Source: a virus. From it: a stretch of DNA of 42,932 nucleotides. The DNA lies in IMG/VR virus record IMGVR_UViG_3300006042_000002, positions 1 to 42,932 of that record; one strand, given 5' to 3'. Both the position numbers and the translations under genes were made by a program. The notes beneath the pieces were generated by a model, which worked only from the letters and a program-made list of their open reading frames with translations, had not been told where the DNA came from and searched no databases. Positions 1 to 7,600 of the stretch are shown here, in pieces. Each line of letters begins with the position of its first letter. Position 1 is the first letter of the stretch.

Positions 1-114
1 GGGGTCGTCGGGGTTGGGTTCTGGTGGTGGCGGAACAATGGGATCGGGAGGATTCTTCTTGGAATAACTCCTCTTAGCAGTCTTGACGGGGGGCTTTTTC
101 TTGTTCTTGGCCAT
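1..114 (-). CDS. Partial lysine/proline-rich protein (cut by left edge)
   Basis: Only the first 38 codons are inside the window; the frame stays open to the edge. The start ATG is at 114, 22 bases after the stop of the upstream gene (137-391). No good Shine-Dalgarno is seen. The N-terminus is strongly basic (MAKNKKKPPVKTAK), followed by a proline-rich acidic stretch (VPPPPEPNPDDP). This composition resembles the tail of the product at 26428-26664. Such low-complexity arms often bind nucleic acid or act as linkers, but nothing here defines a function. Confidence 0.55.
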   Translation of the reverse strand, partial: MAKNKKKPPVKTAKRSYSKKNPPDPIVPPPPEPNPDDP

Positions 115-136
115 GATGACAAGTGTAGTCGAAGAA

Positions 137-391
137 TCAGTCCACTTCCACTGGAATCAGAGATACTGGTCGGGTACGTACCCGCAAGAAGATTATCGGT
201 GGTGTCAGTCCGCAGGGAGGAACAATACCGATTCCACCATTCTGAATCAGGATCTCCTTCTCGACGGCGAACTCCGTCCAGTTGTCGTATCCGATCCTAT
301 GGAACACGACCTGCCGCAGTTCCGGTTCCGTCATCTGTCCCCGCTCATCGAGGACGTCGAGAATGGCCTGATTCATTGGGCTAGTGGTCAT
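137..391 (-). CDS. Small protein, possible winged helix
   Basis: 84 residues from an ATG at 391 preceded by a GGAG/AGGA ribosome site. A longer frame to 646 exists, but it runs through the neighbouring gene and is unlikely. The first 30 residues (NQAILDVLDERGQMTEPELR) look like the opening helices of a winged-helix or MarR-type fold: a helix, a short turn, then a second helix starting with TEPELR. The C-terminal half is beta-like and proline-rich. It sits 28 bases after a TIGR02996 gene in the same operon. A DNA-binding role is an inference from the predicted helix pattern only. Confidence 0.55.
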   Translation of the reverse strand: MTTSPMNQAILDVLDERGQMTEPELRQVVFHRIGYDNWTEFAVEKEILIQNGGIGIVPPCGLTPPIIFLRVRTRPVSLIPVEVD

Positions 392-419
392 TCCTACTCC
401 AAAGTTACAGACAGAATGC

Positions 420-1271
420 CTACCATCCATCAAAACCGTCAATGTCTTCCTGAATGCGGCTTTCGTAATCGACAATAAGTCCACCTTCTGGGTTAATCTG
501 CGGAACATTGGCGTTGGAAATTCCGTAAACCGGAAATTGGAACTCGATTCCGGGGAACTTCCGACACCGCCAGATGCACTTTCCGTCTTCCGCTCGCAAC
601 ACGGAACGGAACTGGTCTTCCCATCCCGGAATGTCCCGTGGGTCATCCGTCAGGGCCACCTTTTGGATGGGCTGTGCAGTGTCGGGAACCGGACGACAGA
701 CATGCTTCCTGCCGGCACCCTTACACGTTTCACACGTCTCCCACTTGCCCTTGAAATTCAGAACCCACCCATCACGACCATACATTCGACAGGAACACCT
801 TCCGACGTCCTTCATATCCGGATGCCACACCAACTGATCCGCGTGCGTGAGGAAGTCTTCAGCCGGAAGCACTAATGACAACACGAAACCACGAGAGTAG
901 TAACAGCGTTTCAGATGGGGACGACCACGCAATTGCTCTGGGTCGCCTGGTAAGTGCCGAAAATCGAATCCTGCCAGACAAGGAGCAGCAGTCCACGAAT
1001 CCCCCTTGAATAGCACCCACAATTCCCGCTCACGTTGTTGCAGTCGGTTGACGTTGGAATATTCCTCAGATTGCCAGACATGCTTCGGTAAAGACTTCAC
1101 CATGTCTACAACTACACAATTCGCCTTCGCCAACTCTACCTGCACACGAATGAATTCCGCCCTGTCCTCTTCCCCCTGCTCCTGAATGCAGTCCGCATAT
1201 TCCAACCGCACCGAATCTTCGTCCGGATTCGTGATGATGGCCTGAAGCAATTGCCGCTGTGTGTCGGTCAT
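420..1271 (-). CDS. TIGR02996-domain protein with zinc-knuckle insert
   Basis: 283 residues. The start is fixed by an ATGA overlap with the upstream stop (1268-1271). Residues 1-50 carry the TIGR02996 domain (AIITNPDEDSVRLEYADCIQ, then RAEFIRVQVELAK). The middle contains the RGFV motif common to these proteins and a DnaJ-like CETCKGAG knuckle with a following C. The end reads FPGIEFQFP, matching the PGIEFVLP end of the paralogue at 28408-29253. TIGR02996 domains are known from Gemmata-like planctomycetes, often beside repeat proteins; their function is unknown. It is one of at least seven paralogues in this window. Confidence 0.85.
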   Translation of the reverse strand: MTDTQRQLLQAIITNPDEDSVRLEYADCIQEQGEEDRAEFIRVQVELAKANCVVVDMVKSLPKHVWQSEEYSNVNRLQQRERELWVLFKGDSWTAAPCLAGFDFRHLPGDPEQLRGRPHLKRCYYSRGFVLSLVLPAEDFLTHADQLVWHPDMKDVGRCSCRMYGRDGWVLNFKGKWETCETCKGAGRKHVCRPVPDTAQPIQKVALTDDPRDIPGWEDQFRSVLRAEDGKCIWRCRKFPGIEFQFPVYGISNANVPQINPEGGLIVDYESRIQEDIDGFDGW

Positions 1272-1744
1272 GACTTCACCCAGTTGTCGAGAAGCCAGAT
1301 GATTGCCAAATTTGCCGAATTCTGTCTCCGACCAGCAATCAAATGCGGAACGATACGACCCGAAAATATCCTGTGAGAGAAAATTAGTTCCCATTTGTCA
1401 TTAACTGACCAAAAACAGGTCTTGCCGTCATCACAGACTGCTGGATACGGACCAGACGTTTCCGGTTCGTACTGATTCGGCTCGAAAACATCCCTGACAG
1501 GTTCCTTCGCGGCCCACAACGCACAGTCGGCTGCGTTCTCCATGTCCTCAATCAGAAGTTCATCGACCAGCCCCATCGGACATCGCCGCTCCTGCACCCA
1601 GAAGTCAATCAGGTCGCGGATGTGCGAATTCGTTTGGTACAGACTGGCCACCGTCTTGGGAACGAACTGAGTAATCTTTACCTGCACCGGAGAATTCCCA
1701 CCCGTCCCCGTTGTCACAGTGCATGTAGCCATTACGTGGGTCAT
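1268..1744 (-). CDS. Hypothetical protein between two TIGR02996 genes
   Basis: 158 residues, coupled by 4-base ATGA overlaps to the upstream gene (stop at 1741) and the downstream gene (ATG at 1271). The second methionine, codon 5, is an alternative start. No family is recognised. Middle residues contain a helical segment with VDELLIEDMENAADCALWAA, and the C-terminal third looks mixed alpha/beta with two tryptophans. The context places it inside a TIGR02996 operon, so co-function with those proteins is possible but unproven. Confidence 0.7.
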   Translation of the reverse strand: MTHVMATCTVTTGTGGNSPVQVKITQFVPKTVASLYQTNSHIRDLIDFWVQERRCPMGLVDELLIEDMENAADCALWAAKEPVRDVFEPNQYEPETSGPYPAVCDDGKTCFWSVNDKWELIFSHRIFSGRIVPHLIAGRRQNSANLAIIWLLDNWVKS

Positions 1745-2172
1745 TCTGCTTCCTTGTTGAATTCATCCAAAATATGACACCGAAACTCGTCGTGGTCGAC
1801 TCTCCACCTACGGTCGCGAGGAACGTACTCGTAAGGACCAGGACGGACAGGAACTGCTGGGTCAGCCCGAACAGGCGTCCTTCGTCCTGGAGGATACGTT
1901 ATCTGCGGAACCGTGGGGGCAGGTCGAAGGAACAGTGATGGACTTACCACAACGGCAGCAAAGAGTAGTTTCAGACACGGCTGACGCTTCAGGTGGTCTG
2001 CAAGCTTGTGGACGTCGCGGATGATGTCTGCTGCCTTGTCCGCATCGCCACGCAGAGCCACTTCACATTCTGGCTCACCGTTCTCCTGAAGCCAATCTGC
2101 CAAAACAAGCTGAGCGTCCCTGTCCGTGGGGCAGGAACAGCACACACGAAGTAAGAGATTGCCGTCACTCAT
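1741..2172 (-). CDS. Short TIGR02996-like protein
   Basis: 143 residues. The N-terminus (RDAQLVLADWLQENGEPE) is a clear TIGR02996 core, but the usual AEFIRVQ segment is replaced by CEVALRGDADKA. It is the first gene of the leftmost minus-strand operon. Upstream lie an operator-like dyad (2250-2272) and a promoter (2288-2316). The central part has a hydrophobic stretch (LLFAAVVVSPSLFL) followed by an arginine/proline-rich region. It could be a degenerate or shortened family member. Confidence 0.75.
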   Translation of the reverse strand: MSDGNLLLRVCCSCPTDRDAQLVLADWLQENGEPECEVALRGDADKAADIIRDVHKLADHLKRQPCLKLLFAAVVVSPSLFLRPAPTVPQITYPPGRRTPVRADPAVPVRPGPYEYVPRDRRWRVDHDEFRCHILDEFNKEAE

Positions 2173-2249
2173 AAATGATCCCGTGTCGTGGTGAACCCAT
2201 TCGCCCCTATAAACCTGGTGCGGTGGGATTGTTGTTTACGGACCCATCG

Positions 2250-2272
2250 TTGCAACTACTAACCCGTTGCAG
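2250..2272. promoter_or_regulatory. Operator-like dyad TTGCAAC-N9-GTTGCAG
   Basis: A 7-bp inverted repeat with one mismatch, spaced by 9 bp (TACTAACCC). It lies just downstream of the minus promoter at 2288-2316 and upstream of the gene starting at 2172. The same arrangement recurs at 21892-21914 and 26696-26718, so it is probably a binding site for a dimeric phage regulator. Confidence 0.5.
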
Positions 2273-2287
2273 TGGGGTGTCTGCTGA

Positions 2288-2316
2288 ACTCTACCCCACG
2301 ATTACACTTCGGGCAA
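2288..2316 (-). promoter_or_regulatory. Sigma70-like promoter for the 2172 operon
   Basis: On the minus strand TTGCCC (2311-2316), a 17-bp spacer and TAGAGT (2288-2293). Its -35 box abuts the -35 box of the plus-strand promoter at 2317, giving back-to-back divergent promoters. Confidence 0.55.
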
Positions 2317-2344
2317 TTGCTTTTGGTAGATTGTATTGTAAAGT
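2317..2344 (+). promoter_or_regulatory. Sigma70-like promoter for the 2378 gene
   Basis: TTGCTT (2317-2322), a 16-bp spacer, TAAAGT (2339-2344). It lies 34 bp before the ATG of the single plus-strand gene at 2378 and directly abuts the divergent minus promoter. Confidence 0.55.
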
Positions 2345-2377
2345 TCATCGTGTCCGGTCCTTCCAGGGGAATTCATA

Positions 2378-2629
2378 ATGAGCCGTGTTCATACACTCGA
2401 AAAACTGTCCGGATACGTGGCGGATTTCGTTCTGTCTGACTTTCCACTGCACCTACTGGTGGGTGACGATGGGATGCCAGGGGAGCCGTTACAACCCGAC
2501 ATGGAAGGACTGATTGAACTGCAAGGACTCTTGAAGAGTTCCGGAATCCCGCTGTGTGAACAAGCGGCCAACAAGATCGGGGTGTTCAGGCTAATGCAGA
2601 CTGTGGAACAGGCACGGAAGAAGCAGTAG
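2378..2629 (+). CDS. Small plus-strand island protein
   Basis: 83 residues; AGGGG lies 9 bases before the ATG and a promoter lies at 2317-2344. It is alone on the plus strand between two minus-strand operons, and its last 44 bases overlap the 3' end of the opposing gene (2586-3215). The protein is mainly helical and acidic, with no recognised domain. Single genes placed opposite an early operon at divergent promoters are often regulators in phages; that role here is inference from position only. Confidence 0.65.
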   Translation: MSRVHTLEKLSGYVADFVLSDFPLHLLVGDDGMPGEPLQPDMEGLIELQGLLKSSGIPLCEQAANKIGVFRLMQTVEQARKKQ

Positions 2630-3215
2630 CGTACTTGGTCGAGACCTGCCGGATCACATCAGGATGCACAGCTTTCAGGAACGCATCGAACTGACAGCAC
2701 ACAATGTATTCCTTTTTGTCTACCACTATGACTTCCATTTCCACCACGGGAGCTTGAATCTGCATCCGATGCTGTCCATCGGTATCGATGTCCAATTCAA
2801 GCCACAACCGGTGAGGGACTGTCAATGTCGTGGCACAGCGATTCCGCTTGTGGATGATGGCCCAGAACGGAACCCCCGCGTGACGGGCCGATTCCTGAGC
2901 CTGAACAATCCACTTCTCGTAAATCTGCTCGGCGGAATCGTCTGTACAGTCCAGAAGTGCGTGAATCGACGCCTTCGGATACCCGCGTTTAAGCTCGCAG
3001 GCAATCAGGTCCGTCAGGGAACGACCACGCTCGTCCAAAGCACAGATATCCCCACAATGAGCACGGGTGGTCTTCTTCTGCAACTTAGCACGCTGCGTAG
3101 CCCTGCCTCCCGACTGACTGGTCCGCCAGAAACAGATGTCATCATCGTCCGTCCCAAGCCACCACGATGAGATCTGCTTGCAGATCTCACGCTCATATTC
3201 GCCTCCCTTGCTCAC
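2586..3215 (-). CDS. Putative PD-(D/E)XK nuclease
   Basis: 209 residues from a GTG that overlaps the upstream stop (GTGA, 3212-3215). A longer frame to 3353 would overlap the neighbour. Residues 1-11 (SKGGEYEREICK) give the glutamate helix typical of restriction-like folds. Further on CGDICALDE, then IACELKRGYP, matches the (P)D...(D/E)xK pattern of phage Holliday-junction resolvases and related nucleases. The C-terminal half is not recognised. It sits in the recombination operon (RecA at 3983-5083), which suits resolution or processing of recombination intermediates. The family is assigned from motifs only. Confidence 0.6.
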   Translation of the reverse strand: MSKGGEYEREICKQISSWWLGTDDDDICFWRTSQSGGRATQRAKLQKKTTRAHCGDICALDERGRSLTDLIACELKRGYPKASIHALLDCTDDSAEQIYEKWIVQAQESARHAGVPFWAIIHKRNRCATTLTVPHRLWLELDIDTDGQHRMQIQAPVVEMEVIVVDKKEYIVCCQFDAFLKAVHPDVIRQVSTKYATASSVPVPQSALA

Positions 3216-3535
3216 GATCCACCTTCTTTCAAGTAATCCGCCAGTGCTCTTGCGGCACTCAAATCGCCAATCTGAATAAGGCGAGCCATCGTCGCGGCTC
3301 CTTCGGAAATCGTTTCCGGGTTGGCGTGGATGAACTCTCCACACCATTGCCACGGATCGACCTCTGGCCAGCTACACACAGTCCGACTGCGAACAACAAG
3401 AACAATCGGAGGATGCCTCTTGCAGGTCATTTCCGAATCCTGATATAGCACATTCCCTTCCGGTCCGACGTTCCGGGATCGCATCTGATAATACCGACAG
3501 TTTGAACAGGACTGTCCTTCAGGCTTATCGGCCAC
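3212..3535 (-). CDS. Small cysteine-rich (zinc or Fe-S type) protein
   Basis: 107 residues. The chosen start is a GTG at 3535, one base after the upstream TAG, with GGAGGA 7 bases before it. The first 60 residues carry CSNCRYY, then CKRHPP, a WPEV motif and WCGEF. This C-x2-C...C...C arrangement is common in small phage and proteobacterial proteins and probably binds one metal or a small Fe-S cluster. The C-terminal part is helical (ARALADYLKEGG). Coupled at both ends by overlaps in the recombination operon. Function unknown. Confidence 0.7.
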   Translation of the reverse strand: MADKPEGQSCSNCRYYQMRSRNVGPEGNVLYQDSEMTCKRHPPIVLVVRSRTVCSWPEVDPWQWCGEFIHANPETISEGAATMARLIQIGDLSAARALADYLKEGGS

Positions 3536-3536
3536 G

Positions 3537-3986
3537 CTATTCCTCCGATTCGAGGAATCGAATCGTCTTGCCCAACTTTCGAGAATACTCCAATTCCCGC
3601 CGCGTGGACTCACCAATGTACTTTCCAACGTTCAGTATGAGCACCTCATCTGCCATCTCGATCTTGCGGAAATGAAGCTCATCGAGAGCTTTCTTGATTG
3701 GACCGTTCATGTCGAGGGCTTCGGCATGACCGAACACGGCGACTGATAGCACAATTCCACCTGCCAGTGTTTCCTCCTTCAATGCCTCTTCAAACGCATC
3801 CCGGAATCGTGTGCTGCCGCACAGACAGACAACTTTTGGTCGGGGGGTCTGCACTAACTTCATGGCCCTCCCTAATTCATGATCGAACTCGTTCTTGAGT
3901 GTCACGAAGTCGTCATCAACAATTGGCGTATTCCGCCACCGGTTGCCGATGTCCACCAGTTTCTTCAGTTGTTCCCGGTCAGTCAT
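3537..3986 (-). CDS. Nucleoside 2-deoxyribosyltransferase-like protein
   Basis: 149 residues; ATGA overlap with the RecA-like gene upstream. The core reads VVCLCGSTRF, then GGIVLSVAVFGHA, then ELHFRKIEMADEVLILNVG and GESTRRELEYSRKLGK. This matches the DUF4406/nucleoside deoxyribosyltransferase superfamily: a Rossmann-like strand ending in GSTRF, and a GxST-containing loop with a glutamate (ELEY) near the catalytic position. Family members exchange or hydrolyse nucleobases of deoxynucleosides. A role in nucleotide salvage would fit the ThyX and Dcd genes of this phage, but activity is inferred. Confidence 0.75.
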   Translation of the reverse strand: MTDREQLKKLVDIGNRWRNTPIVDDDFVTLKNEFDHELGRAMKLVQTPRPKVVCLCGSTRFRDAFEEALKEETLAGGIVLSVAVFGHAEALDMNGPIKKALDELHFRKIEMADEVLILNVGKYIGESTRRELEYSRKLGKTIRFLESEE

Positions 3987-5083
3987 AATCCGTACCTCGA
4001 TTTGCGGTTTCCCTTCGACGCATCCTCAATTGCAGACCACATGGCCTGCACGATGGCCACCAACTTCGATTCCAGGTTGTTATTCTCGATGTGCTTGATG
4101 AGGGCATCCCGTGTGCCCTCAAACTCCAGTTCCGGAGCCTTGATAGTGTTCTTCTGCTTGTCCCACACACCCTCTTCCAAAAGGAAATCCACACTAGACC
4201 CGATGGAATCGAATCCCAAGTTCCTCTGGAAGGGAATCAATGGAACTTTCCCTTCCCACCCCGTCAGGTGATTCTTCTGGATATCCACCTGGATGTAAGA
4301 ACCGATTTCACGCTCCCGCCCCAGGACGGTCTTCTTCATCGGACCCTTGACGGAGAGCCACAGTTCGAGCCTGGCGTAGAACTTCAATGCCCTGCCACCT
4401 GCCCGTGTCTTCTGTCCGGGGATGTGGCCCCCAATCTTGTCCCGCGTCTGGGAGATGAGCAGAAGAATGCTTCCGGTATCCGACAGTCCTCTGGATACTC
4501 TCCCGATGTGCTGGGAGATGTACTTCACCTTCGACATTGCATAGGTTCCAGGAGATTCCTTGTCCTTCTCGAAGGCGTCCTTCTCAGCCTGGAATTGTTT
4601 GTCGTCCTCGTCGGCTCCGATGGCATCCACCGAATCCAATGCATAGATGCACGGACCCTTCCCCAGAGCGTCATCGAGATTGAAGAAGAACTGCTGGACT
4701 GTTTCCGAATACTCAGGATTGGTCTTGGTTCCTCGTGGGGGTTCGATTCGGTCGGCCGTTTCCTGACCGTAGATTCCCGCGACGTCCAGGAGCATCCCCC
4801 GTTCGGCATTGTCGAAGACCAGTCGATGTTTGGCGAAGGAGGGGTTGCGTGCCGCCTCCGCGAACATATCCTGGACAAGGCGGGACTTTCCACTCGAAGA
4901 GTCCCCCACCACGTAAGCGTACTTACCCTTCGGAATCAGACCATCGGGTCGACCGGATGCAGCCAGATTCAGTGTCGTGATGCCACTGGAGAGCCAATCC
5001 AAATCCGGGATGGCGGACGTCCGTGGAACCGCAGTGGTCAACCGGGATTCCAGTTCCTCAACTTTCGACTTTGATTTCGCCAC
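3983..5083 (-). CDS. RecA-like recombinase
   Basis: 366 residues from a GTG at 5083, one base after the upstream TGA, with GGAGG in front. Longer starts would overlap the neighbour. The Walker A is GDSSSGKS (60-67), the Walker B strand CIYALD ends at D150, a SQTRDKIG segment follows at 211-218, and RAGGRALKFYARLELWL (227-243) corresponds to the RecA GGRALKF region. The length is close to bacterial RecA. It should form ATP-dependent filaments on single-stranded DNA. Neighbouring SSB, nuclease-like and helical genes suggest a recombination module. Confidence 0.9.
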   Translation of the reverse strand: MAKSKSKVEELESRLTTAVPRTSAIPDLDWLSSGITTLNLAASGRPDGLIPKGKYAYVVGDSSSGKSRLVQDMFAEAARNPSFAKHRLVFDNAERGMLLDVAGIYGQETADRIEPPRGTKTNPEYSETVQQFFFNLDDALGKGPCIYALDSVDAIGADEDDKQFQAEKDAFEKDKESPGTYAMSKVKYISQHIGRVSRGLSDTGSILLLISQTRDKIGGHIPGQKTRAGGRALKFYARLELWLSVKGPMKKTVLGREREIGSYIQVDIQKNHLTGWEGKVPLIPFQRNLGFDSIGSSVDFLLEEGVWDKQKNTIKAPELEFEGTRDALIKHIENNNLESKLVAIVQAMWSAIEDASKGNRKSRYGL

Positions 5084-5084
5084 T

Positions 5085-5411
5085 TCAGCCTCCGTACTTC
5101 TTCTTGAGTTCTTCCAGTTTCTTTCGGTCTTTGACTTCCTGTTCCCGTGCCTTCTCAGCTTCCCTGGCGTCCTGATGCTGCTTTCGGAAAGGTCCGAGGT
5201 CCGGAATAATCGCCGCGTCGTAGGGAACAACGATCAGCTTCTTGACTCCCGGATCACTGTATTCGGAGGGGTCGGTCACAGTTCCTGCCATCTCATTGGC
5301 AAAATCCGCCAGTGATTTGTCCGATTCCATCACCTCATAACTCATGTTACACCCAATCGTGTAATCACACCCCTCACCAAACCCCTTCATGATGACAATG
5401 TACTTCGCCAC
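5085..5411 (-). CDS. Hypothetical protein preceding RecA
   Basis: 108 residues from a GTG at 5411, one base after the upstream stop. The N-terminal half (AKYIVIMKGFGEGCDYTIGC) looks like a compact beta-alpha domain. The C-terminal 40 residues are a highly charged helix or coiled coil (AREAEKAREQEVKDRKKLEE). The spacing to RecA is a single base, with the RecA ribosome site inside this gene. The family is not recognised. Tight coupling to RecA and a charged tail make an accessory role possible. Confidence 0.65.
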   Translation of the reverse strand: MAKYIVIMKGFGEGCDYTIGCNMSYEVMESDKSLADFANEMAGTVTDPSEYSDPGVKKLIVVPYDAAIIPDLGPFRKQHQDAREAEKAREQEVKDRKKLEELKKKYGG

Positions 5412-5412
5412 G

Positions 5413-5874
5413 TCAGACGCCCTTATTTGGTTCGATTCCGTAAAGAAACTGCAAGTACGATAACCGAGTGGAAAGATATTCAACCGCTTCCAGGTGAGTG
5501 CGGAAGACCTTCTTGCTGTAAGGAGACATCAAAACTTCATCCGGAACGAAGCAATGCGGTCTGTTCCCAAAAGGAATAAATTTCCACATCTCCGATCCAT
5601 GACCACCATACCATGCCCACCTGTGAGCAGGAGGAACTTTTCGTCCCTGCACTGGCTCGGAACTAGAACCAATGTTGTGCCATAATCGTTTGTGGGGGCA
5701 CTTCCTACGCTTCCACATCCAACGGAAAGCATGAGCCAAGTCGGGAAGATCGAACTCGTCGTACAGATCCGCACATGCCGCGTAGCCGTCGAAGTCTCCG
5801 GGTGCTTCCTCGAACTGAGCAAGCATGATCCGGAGACTTTCTGGCATCACAACTTCAGTCGAACTCCGGTTCAC
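5413..5874 (-). CDS. Degenerate TIGR02996-like protein
   Basis: 153 residues from a GTG in a GTGA overlap with the SSB stop (5871-5874); an ATG at codon 10 is the alternative. The N-terminal segment has GDFDGYAACADLYDEFDLPD followed by LAHAFRWMWKRRKCP, resembling the domain's ADWLEExGDP core plus helix, though the match is weak. The rest is aromatic-rich, with histidines and tryptophans (HRWAWYGGHGSEMW). It lies between RecA's partner and SSB, so it may have joined the replication operon rather than the other TIGR02996 genes. Confidence 0.65.
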   Translation of the reverse strand: MNRSSTEVVMPESLRIMLAQFEEAPGDFDGYAACADLYDEFDLPDLAHAFRWMWKRRKCPHKRLWHNIGSSSEPVQGRKVPPAHRWAWYGGHGSEMWKFIPFGNRPHCFVPDEVLMSPYSKKVFRTHLEAVEYLSTRLSYLQFLYGIEPNKGV

Positions 5875-7076
5875 TTCGCGGCTTTCTTCTTGGAAGGAGG
5901 GACAGGATCATCGTCATCCTTGCTGCCCGCGTCCTCGTCGTCCCACGCATCCTTGCTCTTGAGATCGAAAGTCGTGTCAGCTTCTTCGAGCTTCAAGTCC
6001 TCAAAGGGGAACTGCATGGGCCTCTCACGTCCAGGAATCTTCACCAGACACGTCTTGTTGTCAATGTCTGATGAAACGACCGGCACAGTGATCGGTTCCC
6101 CCTTCCACTCTACAACCACCTTGTCTCCGGTGGCGAAGATGTACGGCTTGCCGTCATCACGGGGCGTGTCTTTCCTCGCTGTCTTCTCTTCCTCCATCCG
6201 ATTCTTCGTCTTTTGCGTCGGGAGAGGAAGAGTCGGCTTTGGCTTCTCGGACTGACCGTTCTGGGTCGGGGATTCCTTCTTCGGAGGAGGAACGGAATTG
6301 TCTTCTTCGTGTCCACCTTCCTCCTCCTCGTAATCGTCCCCTTCGTAGATTCGTTTCAGACGCTCGTAGGTCTCCTCCACCGGAATCGCATCCAGGTCAA
6401 TGCCGTGATCGAACAGTTCTTCCGGAAGTGGCTCCTCCCGGTTCACCATCGAGTGAACCAGGAAGTCCGTGTAGGACCGATCCCCTGCCGATTCCTCCTT
6501 GCAGGTGACGTTCAGGGACAGACCACTGACAGGGTGGAAGTAGAACTTGTGCTTCTCGCGTTCCTTCTCGGAACGGAAGCCTTCCACGTAATCCACGATG
6601 TGGGCACCGAAGTTGTGGATGCTCACCTCCCACAATTGCACGCCCTTGTGGGTCTCGTCGTTGTCGTACACGAGCCACAATTGACGCTCCTTCGCCTTCA
6701 GACGCTCCGCTGCCTTCTTGGACTCGTTGTCCGGCTTCTCCAGCAACTTGTCCCGGTGTTGACAGATAGGGCACTTCTTGCCGAAGTTCTTCGACAGACA
6801 GCAGAACGGCTCGTTGTTCACTCCAATGCCGTAGTGAACCCAATAAATCCGGTGTGGGAACAACACACCCGGCTTCTTGGAACGCCTGAGCCCCTCCACG
6901 AACCGATTCCGATTGTCCGTCACCAGGAACGGAATAATGTCCAACCGGTGACTGCCAGACTTCTTCGGTTTGAAGACTCCCACCCCATTCGGGATGGCGA
7001 TTGCTCCACGGCTCTTACGCTTGGCGTCATCCGTCTTGCCATCGTCAACTTCCCACTGACGAGGAGATCTCGCCAT
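5871..7076 (-). CDS. gp32-like single-stranded DNA-binding protein
   Basis: 401 residues; ATG at 7076 after a GAGGGGGA site. Residues 70-107 (VLFPHRIYWVHYG, CCLSKNFGKKCPICQH) match the zinc-binding core of T4 gp32-type SSBs, with Cys92/93, Cys102, Cys105 and His107 as likely ligands. A long acidic, proline/lysine-rich linker follows (about 240-300), then a small beta domain (KVVVEWKGEPITVPVV) and an acidic tail (WDDEDAGSKDDDDP). Such tails recruit replication partners. The extra beta domain and second acidic tail are longer than in T4 gp32 (301 residues). It sits beside RecA and the helical gene at 7109. Confidence 0.85.
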   Translation of the reverse strand: MARSPRQWEVDDGKTDDAKRKSRGAIAIPNGVGVFKPKKSGSHRLDIIPFLVTDNRNRFVEGLRRSKKPGVLFPHRIYWVHYGIGVNNEPFCCLSKNFGKKCPICQHRDKLLEKPDNESKKAAERLKAKERQLWLVYDNDETHKGVQLWEVSIHNFGAHIVDYVEGFRSEKEREKHKFYFHPVSGLSLNVTCKEESAGDRSYTDFLVHSMVNREEPLPEELFDHGIDLDAIPVEETYERLKRIYEGDDYEEEEGGHEEDNSVPPPKKESPTQNGQSEKPKPTLPLPTQKTKNRMEEEKTARKDTPRDDGKPYIFATGDKVVVEWKGEPITVPVVSSDIDNKTCLVKIPGRERPMQFPFEDLKLEEADTTFDLKSKDAWDDEDAGSKDDDDPVPPSKKKAAK

Positions 7077-7108
7077 AACAAATCCCCCTCACTTGGTTGT
7101 GAAACACG

Positions 7109-7600
7109 TTACTGACTGGAATCGATCCCGTCTCCCTCAACACTTCGCGATCTTCCTTCACTGATTCGTCTGCGTCCTTCTGGAGTGGATGCCTCTGGTG
7201 GACGCTCACTAAAGTAAGAAATCTGTACCAGATCCACCAACCGACCCACTGACTGTCGCATGGACTCAAACGCGGACGTATCCGCTTCCGCCAAGTCCAT
7301 TAGCTTCCGTGCCAGGTTGAATTCCGCCAAAGCCCGCTCGTATTCCGGATGCGTCACGACCGTGGCTTCGACTTCCGCTTCGTTGGGCTTGGCACGCAGG
7401 TCGAACTTGTCCGGGTTCTTGCGAATCTGAAGCAGAAGTTGGGCGTGCTTCACCTCCAATCGGGCCTTTGCCTGAGCATGTTCATGCCGTGCGTCCGCTT
7501 CCCGAATGCCTGCCTCCCGGATACGGGAAGGCATTTCGATGAGCTCCTTGTCCAGCCTGTCCGAGTTGATCTGGAACGGATTATCGATTGGCTTTGTCAT
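7109..7600 (-). CDS. Helical phage protein, candidate recombination mediator
   Basis: 163 residues; ATGA overlap with the gene upstream (7597-7600). Nearly all-helical: residues 25-60 form a coiled coil rich in Arg, Glu and Ala, followed by IRKNPDKFDL, a TVVTHPEYERA segment and a second long helix (NLARKLMDLAEADTSA). This pattern (DKF.L..PTEA-type, HPEY, long helix) recurs in a phage family encoded beside SSB or RecA genes. Its place directly upstream of SSB suggests a UvsY-like loading factor, but this is inference; no diagnostic motif exists. Confidence 0.65.
   Translation of the reverse strand: MTKPIDNPFQINSDRLDKELIEMPSRIREAGIREADARHEHAQAKARLEVKHAQLLLQIRKNPDKFDLRAKPNEAEVEATVVTHPEYERALAEFNLARKLMDLAEADTSAFESMRQSVGRLVDLVQISYFSERPPEASTPEGRRRISEGRSRSVEGDGIDSSQ

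Noticed and set aside
4091-5074. Long plus-strand frame opposite RecA
   Set aside because: Antisense shadow of the RecA-like gene; no ribosome site or domain. Other long antisense frames (6213-7115, 10697-11656, 14631-15713) are rejected for the same reason.
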